From 13-1-40CM-70-15 sp964641215 (GTDB lineage Bacteria; Gemmatimonadota; Gemmatimonadetes; Gemmatimonadales; GWC2-71-9), in the NCBI GenBank assembly GCA_964641215.1, contig CAZXKD010000110.1, positions 1-9,511 of the forward strand: DNA of 9,511 nt. Direction: 5' to 3'. The notes below the pieces were generated by a model. That model searched no databases and was not told where the DNA came from. It was given only the letters and a program-made list of their open reading frames with translations. How positions within the stretch are numbered: the first letter of the stretch is position 1; every line of letters starts with the position of its first letter. The position numbers were made by a program, and so were the translations under genes. This document shows positions 5,215 through 9,511 of the stretch, one piece after another.

Positions 5215-6507
5215 GTGAATCTCGACTGCCTGCTTTCGCAACCCTGCATTCAGGCCGCACGCGCCCACCTCGAGCGGACCGACGAAGTCACGCTCGCGCG
5301 CCAGGTCGAGCTGTCGGGCCTTCCCGCGCCGACCGGGGCTGAAGCGCGCCGCGGCGCCCGGGTCGCCGAGTTGTTCCGCGAGATCGGCCTGCGCGACGTG
5401 CTAATCGACGAAGTGGGGAATGTGCACGGGTGGTACGGAGGACGGGGAATGGGGAATGGGGAATGGGGAAACGGGAACGGCGAAAACGCCGTGCTCCTGT
5501 GCGCCCATCTCGACACCGTCTTCGGGCCGGAGGTGAACGTCACCGTCCGCCGCGATCGGGGAAACGGAGGAGGACGGCTCGAGGGGCCCGGGATCTCCGA
5601 CAATGCTCGCGGCCTCGTGGCGCTGGTCGCCGTCGCCGAGGCGTTGGCGCAGGCCCGGGTCGCGACGGCGCGGCCGGTCCTGTTCGCCGCCACGGTGGGT
5701 GAAGAAGGCTCGGGCGACCTGCGTGGCATGAAGCACCTGTTCGGCCGTGACGGCCTGCAGCCCTCCGCCGTGATCGCCCTGGACGGCGCAGGCGTCGAGC
5801 GCATCGTGCATAGAGCACTCGGCTCTAAGCGCTACCGCGTCACCTACCGCGGACCGGGCGGGCACTCCTGGGCGGCGTTCGGCGTCGCCAATCCCGCCAC
5901 CGCGGTCGGCCGCGCCGCCGCACAGCTAGCCGATCTGGCTTCCCCTCCCCCCCCCTCTCCCTCCCCATTCGCCCCGCGGTCCCGCGTCACCGAGCCCCGC
6001 ACCACCTGCGCGGTCGTGCGCCTCGGGGGCGGGATGGGACTCAACTCGATACCGCAGGAAGCCTGGCTCGACCTCGACCTGCGCAGCGAGGACGCGGGTG
6101 CCCTGGCCCAGCTCGACACCGCCGTGGCTACGGCACTGGCCCACGCGCGGGACGAAGAAAACCGTCGCCGCACTCCCGGCACACAGGCGTTGACACTGGA
6201 ACGCCAGCTGCTGGGCAACCGTCCATCCGGGATCACACCGCGCGCTCATCCCCTTGTGCAAGCCGCAGTCGCGGCCAACAAGGTGCTCAGCAAACCTCAC
6301 GAGCTCGCCTGCGCGTCCACCGATGCCAACATTCCTATCGCCTTGGGCGTGCCGGCCATCGCTCTCGGGGCGGGCGGTAGAGCCGGCGACACCCACCTTA
6401 CCACCGAGTGGTTCGAGAACAGCGATGGAGCGCTTGGCTTGGTCCGCGCGCTCCTCGTGGTGGCGGCGATGGCGGAAGTGGCGCCGTGCGTCAGCTCGCC
6501 GCGGTGA
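5215..6507 (+). CDS. M20 family zinc metallopeptidase with repeat-derived insertions
   Basis: A 430-residue peptidase of the M20 clan (PepT/ArgE/CPG2-like), expected to release residues from peptides or acylated amino acids in the cytoplasm. Active-site positions visible are LLCAHLDTVF (His98, Asp100), GISDNARG (Asp129, bridging), the catalytic TVGEEGSGD (Glu163-Glu164), ALDG (Asp190) and GDTHLTTEW (His394). The lid/dimerisation domain carries YRGPGGHSWAAFG (211-223, His217). Three low-complexity stretches interrupt the fold: residues 75-90 (Gly/Asn-rich), 113-121 (Gly/Arg) and 243-255 (Pro/Ser). The first and third coincide with short DNA repeats or C-rich tracts, yet all catalytic residues stay in one frame. 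The start is GTG 5215, abutting the intergenic repeats with no visible Shine-Dalgarno, so initiation may be leaderless or use a downstream codon. The 3' end overlaps the convergent metallophosphoesterase gene by 17 nt. Family is secure; substrate is unknown. Confidence 0.9.
   Translation: MNLDCLLSQPCIQAARAHLERTDEVTLARQVELSGLPAPTGAEARRGARVAELFREIGLRDVLIDEVGNVHGWYGGRGMGNGEWGNGNGENAVLLCAHLDTVFGPEVNVTVRRDRGNGGGRLEGPGISDNARGLVALVAVAEALAQARVATARPVLFAATVGEEGSGDLRGMKHLFGRDGLQPSAVIALDGAGVERIVHRALGSKRYRVTYRGPGGHSWAAFGVANPATAVGRAAAQLADLASPPPPSPSPFAPRSRVTEPRTTCAVVRLGGGMGLNSIPQEAWLDLDLRSEDAGALAQLDTAVATALAHARDEENRRRTPGTQALTLERQLLGNRPSGITPRAHPLVQAAVAANKVLSKPHELACASTDANIPIALGVPAIALGAGGRAGDTHLTTEWFENSDGALGLVRALLVVAAMAEVAPCVSSPR
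5444..5479 (+). repeat. GGGGAAT heptanucleotide array inside the M20 gene
   Basis: Three perfect GGGGAAT units (5444-5450, 5451-5457, 5458-5464) are followed by GGGGAAA (5465-5471) and a decayed GGGAACG (5473-5479). A heptamer read in successive frames gives the Gly/Asn/Met/Glu/Trp-rich peptide at residues 75-90. That peptide sits in a loop just before the strand carrying the metal ligand His98. Another GGGGAAT occurs 29 bp upstream of the array, in the conserved DEVGNVHG segment. Confidence 0.9.
5942..5969. repeat. C-rich low-complexity tract with C9 run and one CCCCATT unit in the M20 gene
   Basis: A pyrimidine-only stretch includes nine consecutive C (5947-5955) and continues to CCCCATT (5963-5969), nearly the complement of the upstream GGGGAAT unit. 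It encodes a Pro/Ser-rich loop (residues 243-252) in the lid domain. The run is a candidate slippage site, and an error-prone spot for sequencing. The frame is intact as given. Confidence 0.65.
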
Positions 6508-7570
6508 GCTCGATGAGAGTGATTTCGGAAGGCGCCCCCAGGCGCAGGGGCGGCCCCCAGTACCCCGTGCCGCGGCTGACATAAACCCACATCGCTTCCA
6601 AGCGGTGCAACCCCGCCACGAACGGCTGGAACAGCCGCACCAGCAGGTTGAACGGGAAGTACTGCCCGCCGTGCGTATGCCCGGAGAGCTGCAGGTCGAA
6701 CCCGGCGGCGCGCGCGGCGAAGGCGCTCCTCGGTTGGTGGGCCAGCAGGATGCGCACATCGCTCGCGGGTGCGTCGCGCAGCGCGCTGGCCGGGTCCGAG
6801 GGTACCGAGAGGTCCGGCACCCCCGCGACCAGCAACCGCGCCGTCCCCTGCCGAACCACCCGGTGAGCGTGGTGCAGAACGGAGAGCCCCAGCCGCTCGA
6901 TCTCCCGCGTCCACCCGGGCCCATCCCAATAGTAGTCGTGATTCCCCGACACGTAGAACTTGCCGTGCCGTGCCGCGAGGGCGGCGAGCGGCGCCACTTC
7001 GCGGCGCAGCTCGGGTACGAACCCGTCGGCGACGTCCCCGGTGAGGGCAAGGACGTCGGCATCGAGCGCGTTCGCCGTTGCTACCACCCGCTCCACGAAC
7101 CGGCGCTTCAGCGTGGGCCCGATGTGCAAATCGGAGAGCTGGACGATGCGGAACCCCTCGAGGTCCCGCGGCAGGCCAGTGATCGGCACCGTCACCCGCA
7201 CGACGCGCGGCCGGCGCGCCTCCAGTACGCCCAGCGCCGTCGCCAAGCCGGCCAGGCCGAGCCCGAACAGCGGGGAGAGCGGCAGGCGGAGCGCGTCGGT
7301 AACGGCGAAGAAAACGATGAGCAGCGAGGACAGGCCCATCGCGGTGAAGCCGGCCCAGTCCACCGCGGCGCGCAGCGCCGCCCAGCCGCGCCGTCCTGCC
7401 ATGAAGGCGAGGAAGGGCGCCCAGGCGAGGGCGAAGACCGCCGCCCAGGCGAGCGCCCTCGGTGCGCCGGCAAGGCCGAGCGTGAGGTGCCGGCCGATGT
7501 ACACATGCAACAGGGTCCAGATCGTCCCGACGATCGTCACCCCTGTCGCCAGACGCCGCGCCCCGCTCAT
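6491..7570 (-). CDS. Membrane-anchored metallophosphoesterase (YkuE/YaeI-like)
   Basis: A 359-residue protein. About four hydrophobic segments in residues 7-117 anchor it in the membrane. The catalytic domain follows with all calcineurin-like motifs: LSDLHIG (145-151; Asp147, His149), TGDVADG (177-183; Asp179), SGNHDYY (208-214; Asn210, His211), LLAHQP (275-280; His278) and SGHTHGG (296-302; His298, His300). These bind a di-metal centre that hydrolyses phosphoester or pyrophosphate bonds. Close families act on envelope lipid phosphates such as UDP-diacylglucosamine or related substrates, but the substrate here is unknown. The start ATG 7570 overlaps the peroxiredoxin stop in an ATGA arrangement, a clear sign of translational coupling. 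The end (TGA 6491-6493) overlaps the convergent M20 gene by 17 nt, leaving no room for a separate terminator. Family is secure; membrane topology is approximate. Confidence 0.9.
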   Translation of the reverse strand: MSGARRLATGVTIVGTIWTLLHVYIGRHLTLGLAGAPRALAWAAVFALAWAPFLAFMAGRRGWAALRAAVDWAGFTAMGLSSLLIVFFAVTDALRLPLSPLFGLGLAGLATALGVLEARRPRVVRVTVPITGLPRDLEGFRIVQLSDLHIGPTLKRRFVERVVATANALDADVLALTGDVADGFVPELRREVAPLAALAARHGKFYVSGNHDYYWDGPGWTREIERLGLSVLHHAHRVVRQGTARLLVAGVPDLSVPSDPASALRDAPASDVRILLAHQPRSAFAARAAGFDLQLSGHTHGGQYFPFNLLVRLFQPFVAGLHRLEAMWVYVSRGTGYWGPPLRLGAPSEITLIELTAAS

Positions 7571-8040
7571 CGCCCACCCAGATTCGAGAGCACGGACAAG
7601 GCTTCCCGGCTGTGACGGGTCGGGAGCAGCTGCGAGGAATAGACCTGGCGAACTACACCTGTCTGGTCGATCACGTACGTCACTCGACCTGGGAGCACGC
7701 CTAACGTCTTCTCGACGCCGTAGAGGGCGCGCACGGCGCCCTCGCGGTCCGAAAGGAGGACAAACGGCAGATGGTGCCGCACGGTGAAGCGCTGGTGCGA
7801 CTTCACGGAGTCCGAGCTGATCCCGACGACCTCAGCGCCCTGCGCGTTGATCTGCTCGTAGCGGTCGCGAAAGGCGCGTGCCTCCAGCACGCACCCCGGC
7901 GTCTCGTCCTTCGGATAGAAGTACAGCACCACCATCTTCCGGCCGAGCAGGTCGCGCAGCCGGACAGGGTTGCCCCGTTGATCCGGCAAGACGAAATCGG
8001 GCGCCACGTCGCCGACGCCCACCCTCTGCCGCTTTCCCAT
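7567..8040 (-). CDS. bcp: Bcp/PrxQ-type thioredoxin-dependent peroxiredoxin, 1-Cys form
   Basis: A 157-residue cytoplasmic peroxidase that reduces H2O2 and organic hydroperoxides. Features seen: VGDVAPDFVLPDQRGNPVRL at the N-terminus, the active-site loop FYPKDETPGC (41-50) with Thr47 and peroxidatic Cys50, and GRVTYVIDQTG (118-128) with the conserved Arg119. Many Bcp proteins have a resolving Cys five residues after the peroxidatic one (PGCTxEAC). Here that position is Arg55 (GCVLEAR) and the protein has no other cysteine, so it should work as a 1-Cys enzyme with an external thiol. The start chosen is ATG 8040, with GAGGG 5 nt upstream and a family-typical first residue. The frame stays open much further upstream, but that part overlaps the exporter gene out of frame and resembles nothing. 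It is 26 nt downstream of the exporter gene and overlaps the metallophosphoesterase gene by 4 nt. Confidence 0.92.
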   Translation of the reverse strand: MGKRQRVGVGDVAPDFVLPDQRGNPVRLRDLLGRKMVVLYFYPKDETPGCVLEARAFRDRYEQINAQGAEVVGISSDSVKSHQRFTVRHHLPFVLLSDREGAVRALYGVEKTLGVLPGRVTYVIDQTGVVRQVYSSQLLPTRHSREALSVLSNLGGR

Positions 8041-8045
8041 GCGTT

Positions 8046-8050
8046 CCCTC
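8046..8050 (-). promoter_or_regulatory. Shine-Dalgarno site of bcp
   Basis: On the minus strand GAGGG lies 5 nt before ATG 8040, inside the 26-nt gap after the exporter stop. It supports the internal ATG as the peroxiredoxin start rather than any codon further upstream. Confidence 0.5.
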
Positions 8051-8066
8051 GTCCCTGTTGGCCCGT

Positions 8067-9511
8067 TCAATGCGCTGCGCCCGCCCCCGGCATCCCCCGG
8101 CTCTTGTGCATCAACAACAGCAGCGGCAATGAGAGCACGAAGCAGGCGCCGAACAGCAGGAACAGCTGCTCGAAGGAGAGCATCAGCGCTTGCTTGGTCA
8201 CGAGCCCGTCCAGCACGGCCATCGCCTTGGTCTGGACGAGCCCGGGGGGAGTGCCGCGGGCCAGCAATCCGCTGGTGATCGCGGCGACGCGCTCGCGCGT
8301 GATCTCGCTGTAGGGGGTCAGGTTGGCGATGAGGTCCGCGCGGTGGATCGCCGCGAAGCGCTGCACCAGCGTAGCCGACATGGCGATGCCGACGCTCCCG
8401 CCCAGCTGCCGCATCAGGTTGAAGAGACCGGTGCCGTTGGGAATCTTGCTCATCGGGAGATCGGCGAGAGCGAGGTTGGTGAGCGGCACGAAAATCAGCC
8501 CCAAGCCGACCCCGCGGAAGATGAGCGGCCAGAAGAAGTCCGGCATCCCGCTGTCGGTCGTGAAGTGCGCGTGCTTCCACATCGACAGGGCAAAGATCCC
8601 GACGCCAACCGCGATGGACCAGCGCCCGTCGAACTTCCCCTGCTGGCGCCCCATGATCGCCATGGTGAACGCGCTCGCCAGCGCGCCCGGGAGGATCACG
8701 AGGCCCGTCTGATTCGCCGTGAAGTTCTGCAGGTTCTGCAGGTACACCGGCAGCACGAATACGGTCGCGTACAGGCACACCCCGAGCACGAGGCCGAACA
8801 CTACTCCCACCGCCAGCTGTCGACTCTTCAGGATCCGGAGGTCGACGACGGGGTGGTCGGTGCGCAGCTCGTGCCAGACGAACGCGACAAGCGAGATGAC
8901 ACTGATGATCGCGAGCGCGGTCACCTGCCGCGAATCGAACCAGTCGAGCCGCTCGCCGCGCTCCAGCATCGTCTGCAGCGTGCCGATGCCGGTCGCGAGC
9001 AAGAGCAGCCCGACGTAATCCACCCGATCGGCCTTCTCCTGGTGCCGCGAGTTCTGGATGAAGGTGAGCGTCAACGCCAGCGCCAGCATCCCGAACGGGA
9101 TGTTGATGTAGAAGATCCACGGCCAGCCGTACGTGTCGGTGATCCATCCGCCCACCGTCGGACCGAGGGTCGGCCCGACCATCACGCCGACGCCGAAGAT
9201 CGCCATCGCCGTGCCGTACTCCTCGCGCGGGAACTCCTCGTACAGGATCGCCTGCGACGTCGACAGCAGCGCGCCCCCACCCAGCCCCTGGATGATCCGC
9301 CACAGTACGAGGGACACGAGCGAATGCGCGTTGCCGCACATGAACGAAGCGATCGTGAACAGCGCGATCGAGCCCGCGAAGTAGCGGCGCCGCCCGAAGT
9401 AGGCCGACAGCCACCCCGTGATCGGCAGCACGATCACGTTGGCCACGATGTACCCGGTGGACACCCAGGCGATCTCGTCCAGCGTCGCGCCCAGGTTCCC
9501 CATCATGTGGG
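8067..9511 (-). CDS. DHA2 (EmrB/QacA) family MFS drug exporter, N-terminus outside window
   Basis: At least 480 residues of a 14-helix drug:H+ antiporter. The frame runs off the window end: codons before the first visible Met give His and part of Pro, matching the usual LPxMMGxL opening, so the true start lies a few dozen codons beyond. Visible motifs, numbered from the first in-window Met, are WVSTGYIVANVIVLPITGWL (14-33), motif A WLSAYFGRRRYF (32-43), LWRIIQGLGGGALLSTSQAI (motif B, 68-87) and motif C GVGVMVGPTLGPTVGGW (105-121). The late sequence LFNLMRQLGGSVGIAMSATL is also typical. Family members export lipophilic drugs, often with an EmrA-type periplasmic adaptor and an outer-membrane channel. 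Any adaptor gene would lie outside the window upstream. It is the first visible gene of a run with bcp and the phosphoesterase. Family is secure; substrates are unknown. Confidence 0.92.
   Translation of the reverse strand, partial: HMMGNLGATLDEIAWVSTGYIVANVIVLPITGWLSAYFGRRRYFAGSIALFTIASFMCGNAHSLVSLVLWRIIQGLGGGALLSTSQAILYEEFPREEYGTAMAIFGVGVMVGPTLGPTVGGWITDTYGWPWIFYINIPFGMLALALTLTFIQNSRHQEKADRVDYVGLLLLATGIGTLQTMLERGERLDWFDSRQVTALAIISVISLVAFVWHELRTDHPVVDLRILKSRQLAVGVVFGLVLGVCLYATVFVLPVYLQNLQNFTANQTGLVILPGALASAFTMAIMGRQQGKFDGRWSIAVGVGIFALSMWKHAHFTTDSGMPDFFWPLIFRGVGLGLIFVPLTNLALADLPMSKIPNGTGLFNLMRQLGGSVGIAMSATLVQRFAAIHRADLIANLTPYSEITRERVAAITSGLLARGTPPGLVQTKAMAVLDGLVTKQALMLSFEQLFLLFGACFVLSLPLLLLMHKSRGMPGAGAAH

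Noticed and set aside
6297..7577. Minus-strand 426-codon frame overlapping the metallophosphoesterase
   Set aside because: Same strand but a different frame from the motif-bearing protein; composition-biased and without family features.
6254..7615. Plus-strand 453-codon open frame opposite the metallophosphoesterase
   Set aside because: Antisense to a gene with complete catalytic motifs; its own translation is Arg/Pro/Gln-rich without domains, typical of a high-GC shadow frame.
8041..9414. Long open frame fused upstream of the peroxiredoxin on the minus strand (615 codons in total)
   Set aside because: The extra 5' part overlaps the drug exporter out of frame, has Arg/Ala/Gly/His-biased composition and no recognisable domain. 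The peroxiredoxin has its own ATG and Shine-Dalgarno at 8040.

Overview
The window is a high-GC (about two-thirds G+C, judged by eye), gene-dense bacterial chromosome segment. It carries eight protein-coding genes, two of them cut by the window edges. No RNA genes, insertion sequences, phage genes or CRISPR arrays are visible. Gene content (CstA plus its small partner, DUF885 and M20 metallopeptidase-like proteins, a LeuA-like aldol lyase/synthase, a Bcp-type peroxiredoxin, two MFS transporters) fits a heterotrophic soil or sediment bacterium. Gemmatimonadota, Acidobacteriota or a similar high-GC phylum is possible, but no marker gene here settles the lineage.

Layout. (i) 1-1039, plus strand: the C-terminal part of cstA, overlapped by a small DUF466 (YbdD/YjiX-type) gene, which together form a pyruvate/peptide uptake pair. 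(ii) 1079-5110, minus strand: a tightly overlapped three-gene unit, transcribed LeuA-like DRE-TIM enzyme -> DUF885 putative metallopeptidase -> MFS permease. (iii) 5111-5214: a 104-bp divergent spacer made almost entirely of short tandem repeats in two opposite orientations. (iv) 5215-6507, plus strand: an M20-family metallopeptidase whose coding sequence contains repeat-derived insertions. (v) 6491-9511, minus strand: a DHA2-type drug exporter (N-terminus outside the window) -> 1-Cys Bcp-like peroxiredoxin -> membrane-anchored YkuE-like metallophosphoesterase, which converges on and overlaps the M20 gene.

Functionally the window looks like ordinary peptide and carboxylate scavenging plus stress and efflux functions, not a defence or mobile island. 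I see no clear undescribed multi-gene system. The most unusual signal is a set of 7-8-bp short tandem repeat arrays with different units: GTCGGACN, CGGTCGGG, GGCTAAGR and GGGGAAT. They sit in a gene's N-terminus, in a transporter's central loop, in the divergent promoter region, and inside the M20 catalytic domain. In each coding case the frame stays open and the repeats encode low-complexity loop residues. The second point of interest is the LeuA-like enzyme, whose signature motifs depart from the textbook family.
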